Source: Anthoceros angustus (Eukaryota > Streptophyta > Anthocerotopsida > Anthocerotales > Anthocerotaceae). From it: a stretch of 64,000 nt of DNA. Below, in pieces: positions 43,926-56,065 of this stretch (position 1 is its first letter; every line of letters begins with the position of its first letter). The position numbers and the translations under genes were made by a program. A model generated the notes under the pieces. It was given only the letters and a program-made list of their open reading frames with translations, did not search any database and was not told the origin of the DNA. The stretch lies in NCBI GenBank assembly GCA_010909165.1, contig VJWM01000068.1, positions 248,001 through 312,000 of the forward strand. The letters run 5' to 3'.

Positions 43926-45910
43926 CTATTGAGCCTCCAGGCTGAGGGGAAGGCCACTACCAAAATTGTCAATCTTCCGCTTCTTTACAACTGGTACGCT
44001 CACCAAGCTCACACTCGGACTGGATTCCAGAGACCTCATGGTACTCTCACTGGCACAGCTGATCATTGAAGCCGCCTCCAGTACCCCTACAGGGCTCCGG
44101 GGGACAGTCGTGGTGAGCGAAATTTTCCGTTTTGCTGCCAAGCTGACGGGATTGAAAAACTGTTCCTGCATGAGCCGATAGCAGCGATCTGCAACTTCCT
44201 GTAGGCAAGCCGCAGAGAAGGAAACACCGAGGTCAGAAGACGGAACAAAGCTTTCGAAACCCCGACACTACAAAACATCAAAGCATGCAGGCAGTATGCA
44301 CTCACTCTGTCGATAGGAAGACACGCGTAGAGAAGTCGTCTGCAGTTCCCTGCTTGCGCAGGGGGCAAGTTGTCGAGTGCGCACAGAAGGGCTGCGGCAG
44401 CCACCGCCGACGGCCGAGATGCAAGGAATCTCTGATCTGCAAGCAATGCGCGCATGAGTTAGACGACAATCGATTCAGGTCGCAGGAACAGATATCTGCA
44501 CGCGAAACACGGCAACATGACTCACCTCTGAGACTAGCAAGGACCAGCTCGCTGATACGGGACAGCAGAGATCGATAGAGCATGCTGGACACCCCAAGCT
44601 TGTGTAGGAAAAAGTCGACGTAAGAGAAGGGGGTCACAGGAATCATGCGCCATTCAAGCGCGCTTAACACGAGCAGCTCCATGCGCTGAATGCTACGTGC
44701 TTCAAAGAGGAGTTCTGCATCCTCGACCTGGAGAGAGACAGCCCATATCAGGACATGGACAGAGGGAAACAGTGACAGGGCGGGCACGACTACGGGCGGA
44801 CCACATCACTTAAACGTGAAAAACTACCTGCAGGTCGAGAAGGATTGGCACTTCAGATTCTTCGACTTTGGCTGCTAGGGAGATGCATGCCACTGACAGG
44901 AGCTGAAGCATCCAGTCTTTGCCGACCTGAAGCAACCGAGTGAATCATGAGAAACGCAATGCACGAACACACACGACAACAGGAACATACAGCGGCGGGA
45001 CGGTGGCAGTCACTTACCGGCAGGCTGTTTCGAGACAGAAAACGATCGAGGTAATTGACGGCAAAGAAGACCGTGAGTGGGCCGAAGCTGTAGTAGGCTT
45101 GCACCTGCGCGAAAAGTCCGAGAATGAGCACCCGAGGGCATCTTGCAGAAACTCAAGACGCGGCGGCGCCTCACGACAGGGATACCGCCCCCACAGACCC
45201 AGACCAGCTCACGAACCCGCCGTACGTTCACTCTCACAGCTGGAGGGGCGATGACCAGCCTCCCAGTGCATCCTCTCACAGGTACATCATCCAGCCGTCC
45301 AGATCTGGATGACGGACTCACTTCAATTCTTGAACTCGCCTAAGTTCACTCCTTCCATCCAGACAAGAAAGAGACCAAAGAAGAGAGCGCAATGAATTGC
45401 AAAATTGCATCGGATGCAATCTTGCGCAAAGAAGCAGGCGCACAACGCAAGCAGGAAGCGATGTGGAAGGTGGAGGGGGGGAGAGAGCAGTAAACCGCAG
45501 CACTCCTCTCACAATTGGACAGACAAGCTCCCAGACTCCACCAGGCAAAGCAAGTCAGCCGCATTGCAGTCAAATTCCATAATCAGGCTGCGCAGGCGAC
45601 GGTATAGCTGGAAGGAGCTGGAAACTACCTTGAGCATCCAGCAGACGGCGCTCTCACGAGCTGCAGCATTGATGCCTTTGCAGTGAGATCTGTCGAGGTA
45701 ATAGGCGTCGGGCAAGAGCCGGGCTTCCTTCTCCACAAGCACGGCAATTGCCTCCTCGTCGTCCACAGGGAAATCAAGTAGAGCAGTATGCATCTCCCCG
45801 GGGCTCACCTCCTCATCCCCGCAGCTGTTGTCGTCCTCATCCCCCCATGCGCTTCCAATAGCATCCTCGGCGCAGAACAAACTGGTGGAGCAATCAATGC
45901 TGGGAGCCAT
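43926..45910 (-). CDS. CYCD: D-type cyclin (six exons, about 357 aa)
   Basis: It activates CDKA at the G1/S transition and directs phosphorylation of the retinoblastoma-related protein. Exons on the minus strand: 45910-45629, 45104-45018, 44926-44828, 44727-44526, 44436-44306 and 44198-43926. All junctions are GT-AG and all phases agree. The Rb-binding LxCxE motif is LFCAE at residues 11-15. The cyclin box starts in exon 1 ([12 protein letters not shown]), continues with [20 protein letters not shown] (exon 2), [19 protein letters not shown] (exon 3) and [13 protein letters not shown] with [14 protein letters not shown] (exon 4), and is followed by the C-terminal fold in exons 5-6. The C-terminus has a basic KKRKID nuclear-localisation-like cluster. 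The start is the first ATG upstream of LxCxE. Length and gene structure fit plant CYCD genes; the subgroup cannot be assigned by eye. Confidence 0.93.
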
Positions 45911-47220
45911 GCCTGTTCAACGAAATCCCGACTGCGAGTTGCCAGCACCTCATGAAAGAAGCGAGCCAGCCGCGGCCATATCCACAAAAGGTAATCGTTC
46001 GACACAGGCGACCCTGCCCCTGCGTTCTTCTTTGAGATTGAGCCTCGGCGGCAGCTTCCAAGCTTTCAAGCCCGATCACGCAATCCTGGCCCGAACTCCG
46101 TATGTACTTATTTACGAATGCAAGAAGGTGGAGCAGAGAAGCGTGGTGTGATATGTACAGCTCGGGGAAGCAAGCGCAGGCCGGAAAAAAAACCAGCACA
46201 GCAGACAACGCAAGACCGTGCGCCACACCAGACGGCCAGAAGAAGCAGAAAAGAAGAGAACAAGAATGTACAAAAAAGACGTCCCTACCACAGCCTCCGG
46301 CAGCTCAAGAGCCAGCCACAGTCAGGCATTCAATCCAGCACTCCCCCGGCAGCAGCGATTCGCGCTTGCCACAAAGCGAGAACGGGAAAGAAAGGCCCCG
46401 GCATCAGCCAGCCAGCGCGGGCAAAGAAGGGGCCACCACGCAGCAGAGGGAAGCCAAAATCCACACTCCGAAACACACACAGACCACAGCACAACAAAGC
46501 CACTCCCCTCTCCTTCTCAAAGAGCGCAATCCCGATTCCACCTCAGAAGGCCAGAGCAAAGCGAGAAGACGCCGCCAGCAGCAGAGGCTAGCGCATATGC
46601 AAGGGCTGGCTGGCGGGCTTGCTCGCAGGGCAAAGAAAAAATCGGCGGCGGCTCACACGAGAGGGAATGCAGCAGGGGGAGAGAGCAGGCGGCTGCGGGA
46701 GATGCGGCAAGCGCGAGCAGACCTCGGGAGGAGAATGGCGCAGCCAAGCGCAGGCTGGCAGGCAGTCGCGCGCGCCGGGGGCGGGGCAGGCGGCAGCGGC
46801 CAAGGATGAAGAAGAGAAGAGAGCGCCGGGCGAAGCGAAGGGCGAGGCGAGGCGAGGAGGAGGAAGAGGAAATGTTTGAGGGCTTGCCTGGCTAAGAGAG
46901 AGGAGGCGGTGGCGCGGCCAGGGACAATAAAGGGCGTGAAACCTCCACACTCCGCACTCCAGTAGAACTCGCCCGGTTTCCGTTTCCTCCCCTCGCCAAC
47001 TTAACCCCAGTCCCGCCAACTCCCTAAACTGAACCCGGGCCAAAGGGCCAAAGGGCCAAAGCTGGCCGCTGGCGTGTCCACGGCCCTGTTTGTTGGCCAA
47101 GCTGCTGCTTTCGAGAGTAAAGCTGTCTGTTACTTTGTCGTGGCTGCTCCCGTCGAGAAAAAAAGCATGGCACCTGGGTAGGTGTCGAAACTCTCGAGGC
47201 CCCCTAATAGGGAAACGCAA
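45911..47220 (-). promoter_or_regulatory. 5' leader and promoter region of the cyclin D gene
   Basis: On the minus strand this is pyrimidine-rich leader-like sequence (CT-rich tracts at about 46800-46900). Long plus-strand frames here (46102-46895) are Lys/Arg/Gln-rich by-products of the purine-rich strand. No TATA element is obvious. Confidence 0.35.
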
Positions 47221-50200
47221 CACAAATCTATCTCAATCTCTCCCCCCTCCAACCTTACCTCATCCCTTCCATTTTTACTCCCAACACATCCATCCTCAAG
47301 ATTATCTAAGCTTAGCGGAAGACCGAATACCTAAAGCTCATCTCACATCCTCTAAGATTTAACACAGGTTTGCATACCTCAGCACATGTTCTCTACTCTC
47401 GCATCCCGCTAACTTAGCAAAGATGATCCATCGCACCAACAGTTAGTCACCCAACTAGAGAGAGAGCCCCAAAAAATCATGAACGCCTCTCATAAATCTC
47501 CCAGCAAGCATGACGTCCCGATACTCCCGCCACCACAACCATAGTACTCTCCGACATCACTTCACTCCGACTCCTTTCAAACTCGAAGAAGTCTTCGCCT
47601 GCTCGCTCGTCAGCCTCAACTTAACTGACACCGCCAATGTAAGGTTGCATAGTACTTAGCGTTAATGACTATGAGCTGGCTGCCGCCACCGCATAACAAG
47701 ACTGACGGGGCGCAGACACAGACACGAACCTTCTCGAGCCCTCCTCGAGCGGTCATAATCACTATCGCACGCATCATAACTACAATGACACTACGTGCGA
47801 GATTTGATTTCGATCCCGAAAGGATCGTTTGACAATGGACCGACGCGGAGTAGCCGACCCCGCCATCCCTCCCATCAACACGCCGAGGATCTCCGCCTAT
47901 CGCATACAATGCATGGAGTTACAGCGCTTAATACAAAGTAAAATAATGAAGCAAGCATAATCATCCAATAAGTAACCCACAAGAAGAAGGGGAAGCCATA
48001 ATGGCAAGCAAGCGGGATGGATGACGCAAGGAGAAGGCGCGAATGATTTAATTTATGATGGGTCTGGTGTAGAAGGCCAGCAGCAGCGGCAGGAGCAGGA
48101 GCAGGGCAGGGCAGGGCAGGGCAGCTTTTGGTTGAATCGGGGAAAAAAGGCGCCAGATATTTTGGGGTCCAAATTGGCAGGAGGGGCGCCATACATTCAA
48201 TCGGGCGCGCGTAGAGAGAGATGCGGCCCGCCACTGCCACTCTTTCAAAGACCTGTTTGGCGGGCCTGCCCGCTTTCCGATAAATCTCGCCGCGGCACCC
48301 GCCCCCTCCTGGCCCCGGCCCCGGCCCGGGCCCCGGCCCCTGCGCCCACGTACATTCTTGTACATAGCCAGGTATGGCATGGATGGTGTACGTATTTGGC
48401 TCAGGATTACGAGGATTTTTTCGCAATCGAGGGAACATTTCTCACAATTATTGACCTTTTCCATTCCAGATTTGCTATGTGGGACTTGGCCAATGTGCCT
48501 CGCGCAGGTGATGTCACCCCCATGTATGTGCATATGATCGTGCAAAAGACTCGCCTCCCAGGAAGTCAATATGCAAAAAGCATGGTTGAATCCTCATCTC
48601 ATCTTGGCTCTCATGAATTCTATTTATAAAACAAAACTCATAATATACAAAAAAAATTATTTCTTTATGAAATATTTACATCCTCGTAAGTTATGTATCA
48701 TGCTTGTGTACTTTGCCCCGTGTAGCCACTCTATCCATGCATTTGTGAAGCATGAGAGAAGAAATATCCCATATCCCACCTGATTCAGAACATCAAGTCG
48801 GGAACTTGTGGGGATGTTGGTGAGCTTTGTCTTTTCATTTGTCTCTTCACGGTGCATCCGGGTTTGAGCATTGTGTGATAGTGCAACACAGGTATCAATA
48901 CCATAATTCCCTTTCTCCTCTTCGGGGAGGCAATAAAATACCCCTTATTATATTATGTAAACTTCTCCTCATGTGTGCTGCTCAACAAATCGACTCACAA
49001 GTAATTGATCTCGTGGAAGGTTGTGGAGAGGAAGAGCGTCGTCCCGAGCAGGGATAAATTAGAGTTGGAGGTGGAGGGAGGCGCCTTGGTAGACGCGAGG
49101 AATTACACGGCTGGCACTGGAATTAAAAATGCGGGGCCGGGGACGGTGGGCGGGGGGCCGGGCCTGGCGGGGCCCACCGGGCAATAAATAAGGGAGGGGA
49201 CGGTCGGACGGCACGGGGGTAGGTTACGTTAGGTTAGGGAGTGGCAGTGACCGGGGCCACCGGCGTTTCATGATGCGGGCTGTACCGGCATTAAGTTTAA
49301 GTGGGGTAATGGGCGGGGTAAATAAATCAGCGAGCGGGGCCGAGCATGTGAGCGGGGAAACGCCAAGCGGGGAGGGAGAGTTACGCTGGACTCCGTCACC
49401 TCGCACACTTGGGTACTTGGCTTGCAGGCCTTTCCCATTATTGGGGCCTGCAATCACAGCCGGTTGACCACCGTAAATCCCGAATTCAGCCCCGCTCCAT
49501 AGATCTACCTCCTTTGACCCCGGTAAAACTGCTCCGCCTTGTTGACCCCGGTTCCCCGTCATCCTCGCTTACTCAACACCCCACCATCATCCCGCATCAT
49601 GCTCATTCAGGCTCTTCAATTCCATATCCGGATGGTTGTGTGGCGAGAATATATGTGAGGGGTCGTGGGTTCCATCCTTGTGCCACCTTCCCTTTCGAAA
49701 ACTGCCCATAAAGATTATTACACTTACCAATCCCTCCGACTCCTTGTGAATGAAGCTGCGATACTCTTGAAGAGTTCAAAATAGGGAAGTGATGAAATAT
49801 TGTGTGATTTTATTCGAGTATTTATCTCAAGGATAGATTCTTTTTTGCTATATATTTTTATTCTATTAGATATTTTTGATGTAAAAATCAAAATATAACA
49901 TTTATTAGTTGAAGTATGGACAAAAGATATAAAAACGTTCATCACCATATTCTTGTTTGAAAGGTTGATTGTTGCACCCCTTGCTGGGTGTAAGAAACTC
50001 CCAAGTTATATCTTGATTGGCTTAATAAGGCTTGGAAAGGTAGAAAGAAGGTGACCCAGGTAGGGAGGGGAAAGCTCACAGGTATGCCGAACGTACTGGT
50101 CTCGGATTCCGATGAAGCCTAAATGCAAGGGATGGTGGGCATGGCCGGCTTTATGGGAGAAACCTCGCCAAAGCGCCCTCTAGGTGTGGAGGAGGCATGG

Positions 50201-53200
50201 GGCTGGTTTTCAAGGCGGCTGTGGCATCATGACATGGCCCTGGCCCTGGCCCTGGCCAGCCCTGACCTTGGCTTGAAGGAAAGTGGGGGATGCTCTTTGG
50301 CTTTGGCGGCTACTTTGGCGCCGTTTGCTGTTAGCTTTTCGTTGACATGCCCTGGCCAGAAAGCATGAAAATCTTTGTGGGATGACTCCACCCTGCACCC
50401 TGCACCCTGCACCCTGCATCCTCCACCCTCCACCCTCCACCCTGCGCCCTGCACCCTCCACCCGGAGAGCCGCTACCTCTTTCCCGTTCCACGCTCCACG
50501 CTCCACCCACCATCCAGGGTTTGTGTCAGTGAGACTCCCTCTTGACCGCACCCTTTTGGCCAAGGGAATCTGGGACTCGGCCATGGCCCCAAGGCAATGC
50601 GGTGCATTGCGTTGCTTGGCCCGGCCGGACTAGGATCCTGCAACCAGCACCAGCTGTCGCCGATCATCGAATTATGTATGCAAGCAGGCCTGTTCCCCTC
50701 GCCCGCCTCATGAGTACGGCCATGCGTGCCATGCGTGTGGGCCGAATGCTCGATGCATCGAGCAGCCCACAAAAATGTTTTGGCAGCGATGGAATGTGCT
50801 CCCAAAACCCACCAGGAAGCCGTGAAAACCTGCCTGCCTGCCTGCCGCCTCGGATAGGATCGGAACAGGGCAAGTTGGGACACCCAAATAAGGCAGCGTC
50901 GGGCCGTGAAACCGTGCAAGCCACAAACGATCGAACCGCCCACAAAAATGGCGTTGCGGCCCCGTAATGTGCTGCTGTGCTGCGAAAACCCACCAGGTCA
51001 CGATGCGATGGAGGCGACCCAGAAACAACAAGAGGCGGAGGAGGCACAACACGCACCCCGTTCGATCGTTGGGTCGTACCGAAATAGGGCAAGCTGTGGC
51101 CGGGCGGGCCCAGGGCCCCCGGGGAGTCGGACGCGTTGCAGGTCCAGGACTCCAGGTCCAGGTCCAGATATTGGGGCCATATTTTTCGAGGCATGCACGA
51201 ATGGGGGGGCATTCAATGCATTACATTGACCGAGAGCGGGACAGGCCGACCGTAATCTGGAACGGGGCCCGTTAACGGAAGGTGAAGCTGAGGCCCCCGG
51301 GGGGCCCTTCACTGAACCCAAAGCGGATTTACCTCGGGCCGCATTATCCAGGTGGCAGAGCGGAGGCATGATTCCCGGGCCTGCACTTCCCGCGGCCCGG
51401 ATCGGGCCGCGGCCTCGCCCGCGGCCGCCATCATGTGCCAGGCTCCTGGCCGCCTCGCCCCATCTCGTTTCGCCTTTCCTTCCATCATTGCCCATGCCCG
51501 CCCCCCAATCTCATCTGACAAGTATGCCTGTGCCGCGGCCTGATCCGGGCCGCCACCGCTCACCGGCTGCTGCCGGTGGCGCTTCGCTCGTATCCCCTCG
51601 TATGCCACCCGCCCCATACGCTCTTCCGTATGCCGTATGCGGCACGGTGGATACGACAACCCACCCGCCTGCTTTGTCGCCACCAACCAGGAGCAGGGAC
51701 CAGGGCAGAAACACACAGATCTGCCTCCCGCTTTTGGGACCTCGAATCGACAACGGCCCGGATCGGGCTGCTGCGCTGCCTGTACTTGCCTCCTGCAACT
51801 GCCCTTGCCACCGACCCTTGCTGTATTTTACATTTATGCGCATACCCATGCAATCCACAACAAACAAATACAAATACGGCCCGATTCGGGCCGAATCTAC
51901 GCTACTGTGTATTTCTTGTACACGCCCTGAGCATACACCACCCTTCCACTCGCCGCTTTTCAGCCTCCTTTCGCTACGCAGGTACCTACCCACCGCTCCG
52001 TCCATACTCTTCTGGGCCGCTTTACTTTCCGCTCATTCCAATTTAACATCATTTAGATTTATAAGTAGATTCATTTACTATATATTACTATTTCAGGGTA
52101 TATAATCTCATTTCTGCCTTCTACCTTCAGTTTAGCTTTAAACGAATCCAGACAATTTAAGTTTCATCTTATCTACCTATTTATTCTATTTCACTATTCT
52201 GACGAGCATCAATCCTTGGATATTAAATATACATTTTTATATTTTTTCTTCTTGATTATAATTGGAACATTTTTTATAGCGATGTGATTTCAGAGACTTT
52301 AAAGATATATCAAAGTTTACATCGAAGCCTAGCGCAAGGCTCTCATTCCTGAATAGCCCTATGGGGCTATTACAAGAGAGCGGCCCTGCACAAACGAGGG
52401 TATGATTTCATTCAATCTCTCAAAACAGAGTACACTGCAAATGAGGGTAAGATTTTATTTAGGCGGCCCCGTATGACCATGAAACAGGAGGGAGATGGAT
52501 AGCACCTCATCCTAGTATTGATCTGTCCATAGGGCGCTTAGACATACTTGGTATATTTGCTACGAATGCATAAACAAGTGCAGGATATTTCTTCATCTAT
52601 TGGTATTTGGGTACTTCATCTTTCCTTTTTTTTTATATATCGTAGGTACTCTCTAACAACTCTAGGTTCCATAGAACATAACTCTTTACGAAATTTTAAC
52701 TTGTATGTTCTTCTTTCACTGTTGATATCATTAGCACAGTAGGTCCCATAAAACATGAACTTTTTAGCGCCAGAATTTCAAAAAAAAAAAACATAAACTT
52801 CTCACATGCGTATCTTCTTTTTTTTGCTTTTAAGTTTGTTAGAGCATAACATTGTGGCCTCATTGTTCTAGAAAATACTAGATAAAATTATTACATCTAC
52901 TCATATACAATAAAATATGTTCCTACTTAATAATTTTGATTTCTTCAATAAATGACTAAGGTGCAATAAGAATGCCAATCGTGATGGCACTGTTGTTGAG
53001 GACGATTTCTAATACCTTTAGCAAAACACTTGTAATGTATGATCAAAACTTTTTAACAAAATTTGAAAGAGAGAGATATATTATATAGGTAGATACATAA
53101 CACAATGAAGCACACTTTGTAGCATTTTCTATCATTGATTGAATTCTTACACGATTTTAACACTTATTTTAAATAATTATATACATCCGTAGCAATTGTA

Positions 53201-53411
53201 GGAATTTTCGTCTAAAAAATACAAGCTAGATTGTGGCGGGAAAGCCTCTATGTGCGTGGGGAGGCTCTTGGAAGGTGATGAATTTTGCAAGGGTACATCC
53301 AGGTACCGGATCCATCCATCCGTTCGAGACGTCGTTCAAATTCCCGCGACATATGTAGATCGTTTTGAACGTCGCGGACGTGGACGGCAAGCTTGTTGAG
53401 GCATTGTCGTG
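47221..53411. other. Intergenic region between cyclin D and histone acetyltransferase genes
   Basis: 47.2-48.0 kb is C/T-rich and 48.0-51.9 kb is GC-rich with microsatellites (GGGCA at about 48101, CCCCGG at about 48313, GGCCCT at about 50236). 52.0-53.2 kb turns AT-rich and probably includes the acetyltransferase promoter. No gene recognised. Confidence 0.4.
50389..50462. repeat. 7-bp tandem repeat CCCTGCA/CCCTCCA
   Basis: About ten heptamers switch between CCCTGCA and CCCTCCA variants. A related run of CGCTCCA-like units continues to about 50505. Confidence 0.9.
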
Positions 53412-56065
53412 ATGAAGAAATCTGGAGGCAACCCGTCCGTGAAGTCGCCTTCGAAGCGGCGCAGAGTTGGTTTTCAAGCTGGTGAGTCTTCTGCTTCCTT
53501 CTTAGCAGCCGTGTTGGGTGGTGGCTGCTTTCCAAACTGGGACCTGCAGAATGCGGGAAAGTTGTGAAGAGCTGTTGCCTAACCACTTGGGTTTTTTTCC
53601 CTGTGAATTCTGCATGCAGAAGGAGAACCTGCGTTTGTGCTGGCCACTGACTGTATCAAGCTGCACTTAGGTTAGCCCTAATTCTGTCGTCCGGATTTGT
53701 CATGCGCGAGCCCTCGCGGAGATCTTGTGTGAAGGCTAGCTGGCGCAATGCTTGCAACCTGAATTGCGATGCTTGTTGTTGTGGCAGTCAGTAGTTCAGA
53801 TGATATGCTGGAGAAGGGCGCCTCTACGAGTGACGACTTGTCATTTTCTCCAGTGTATATCCATCAGTACTTTGGTGAAGATGCACGGATATATGGCTAC
53901 AGGGGTCTCAAGGTGTGTGGTGTAAGCCAGAAGCATTTGGGTTGTACTTATTTTCACCGTCCAGCGAGTTATGACATCTGAATTACATCATTTAGCAAAT
54001 GTGGATACCGTTGTGACAGATCGATGTCTGGATACATGCTGCTTCCTTCCACGTTTATGCAGAGATTCAGTTCGCAAGCAAAAACCAGGTGATGTGAATG
54101 ACCCATGCAGTGTCCTCCTTTTCAAGTCATTTCACCCAAGGTGAGGGCCCGAGCTGACATTGGCTGGACTGCTATTGTTTTTAAACGGTTCATCTTGCAG
54201 ACGGTTGCGCCTGGAAGGTTTACCACTGATATCCAAGCAAAGTTGCAGGTATGTCTGTACCTCTGGCTTTTTCCAGTTTTGCATTTGATCTTGACATCAG
54301 GTCATTGACCCTCATGATGAAACTTCAGGAGATGTTTAAGGTCGGTCTAGTCCAAAGCCGTGAAGATTTTATCAACAACTTCTCCGTCTACTCGAGTTCC
54401 TTCGAGTACGATGACATTCAACTGTGCTTTTGAGTTTGCATGTTCTTTTATACAAGCCTTTCATTGTTGTAGCGGTAGATAGCAGCTATTGGTGGACTTC
54501 ACCATCCATGTTTTCTACACTGTTCTAGCAACTCAGTACAATGTTCCTCATGCTGACAGGGAAATGAGAAAAAACCATGGAGAGCTTGTGGCAGATTTTC
54601 ATGAGCCAGATGTACCAGGAGATGAAGGAGGCAGTCATTCTGAGGTATTGAAAGGGTTTGTGTATTGCAGAGACAAGTTTTTTGAACTCCTCCTTCTTCT
54701 TGTTCTGTAAGTGTGTTTTTCTAGATATGATGCAAATCTCTCAAGGCAACTGACATGATGGAGTCCTTTTTGTAGATTGCCCGCTTCAAACTCTTGGATA
54801 AGGAAGTAAGGGAGTGGCAAGAACGAATGTCCTCACTAGCCTTGCTCTTTATTGATGGTAAGGGCAATTTTTGACCTTGCTTAAATTATTTTGTTTTGTC
54901 GAAAGTGACAGGCTGCCTGTGAATTACTGCTGCTGACCACTTGTACATGATCAGGAGCAAGTGCAATTGATGTAAAGGATCCACTTTGGGAAATATATGT
55001 TTGCATTCAGCCATTTTCAGAGAATCAGCCTAAATTTGCCTCTTCGAAGGTGATCGGATCGTCAACTGTTTACAACTTCTATCGTCATCCAGAGAGCACA
55101 AGGCTTCGTCTTAGTCAGGTCTAAAAGTGATGTACTACATCTGCTTGTCTTGATAGTTGCTATGATGCCTTATTCAAATGTCAGTAACACTTTCCATCGG
55201 CTGCATGCAGATTCTTGTATTACCGTCTTACCAGGGAAAGGGCTATGGGCGCCATCTGTTGGAGACTCTCAATGCCAGCGCCATTGAGAGGAATTGCTTC
55301 GATGTGACAATGGAGGACCCTTCTGAGTCTTTACAGACACTGCGGGAATCCATAGATGTCTTGCGCTTGATTTCTTTCGACCCAGCCAAGTCTGCATTAA
55401 AGGAAGCAATTTCACGAATACAGAGTCACATGGCGCACAGCATCTCCAAGGGGGAGAACGCTGTGGACAAGATTTCTGTAACAGGTGTTGGGGAGGGTGA
55501 TGTCACTGACGCAAAGCATGTACTTCTCCCTCCACTTTCTTTTGTTGAGTCTGCAAGGTCAACATTCAAAATATCTAAGACCCAACTGAGGCGATGTTGG
55601 GAGGTCCTCTTATACTTATGCTTGCACTCCACTGATGCGGCAGTGGAAAAGGTGTTCAAGCAGCTGCTTGTTTCGCGGCTGACATCTGAACTTGTGGGCA
55701 AAGTCAAGATAAACAAGAAGGGGAATCGGAGGAAGTGTGTTATTGACACATTCAATGAATATGGAAATGAACGAACCTTTGTTATGCTCCCAGTCCTCCC
55801 TGAAGAAGCAGAGGCCATTTTCAAGGCACATCGTGGTGATGATGATGAGAGCATGGAGTTTGAAGAGCCTTCTGGTGAAGAAGAGGGTAAACCAGATCCT
55901 GCACAGGTGACGGAGGCTGTGGAGGCACTACTGAAGGACAGAGAAGAAGAACTTGAGACTGTTGCCAGAAGAGTGTGTCTGAGGTGTAAGAGTAGAGGTG
56001 ATGATCAGTTAGGTAGGATTGATGCTTCCCTTTTCCTGAAGGCAAATTTCCTGCTTGAGCGATAG
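53412..56065 (+). CDS. HAG2: Type-B histone acetyltransferase catalytic subunit (HAT1/HAG2-like)
   Basis: HAT1 enzymes acetylate newly made histone H4 (Lys5 and Lys12) with a WD40 partner before chromatin assembly. Exons read from homology and GT-AG borders: 53412-53481, 53620-53670, 53788-53912, 54020-54088, a part ending at 54140, 54201-54248, 54329 to about 54423, about 54529-54643, 54776-54857, 54955-55118 and a long last exon 55211-56065. The N-terminus has a basic KSPSKRRRVG stretch, then FVLATDCIKLHLVSSSDD, SPVYIHQYFGEDARIYGYRGLK and IDVWIHAASFHVYAEIQF. The GNAT core includes VIGSSTVYNFYRHPESTRLRLSQ, then ILVLPSYQGKGYGRHLLE with the acetyl-CoA-binding QGKGYG, then FDVTMEDPSE. The last exon carries the HAT1 C-terminal domain and an acidic tail. 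One frame problem lies at about 54088-54092 (see findings), and the exon edges near 54423-54529 are unresolved. Confidence 0.9.

Noticed and set aside
46102-46895. Overlapping 225-235-codon plus-strand frames
   Set aside because: They lie opposite the pyrimidine-rich cyclin D leader, are Lys/Arg/Gln-rich in two frames at once and match no family; they are compositional by-products.
49140-49240. TATA-like AATAAATA in a GC-rich promoter-like segment
   Set aside because: No downstream gene or leader could be identified, and similar words occur by chance in this region.
49640-49690. Possible tRNA-like arm (GGGTTCCATCC)
   Set aside because: No matching acceptor stem, anticodon arm or correct spacing.
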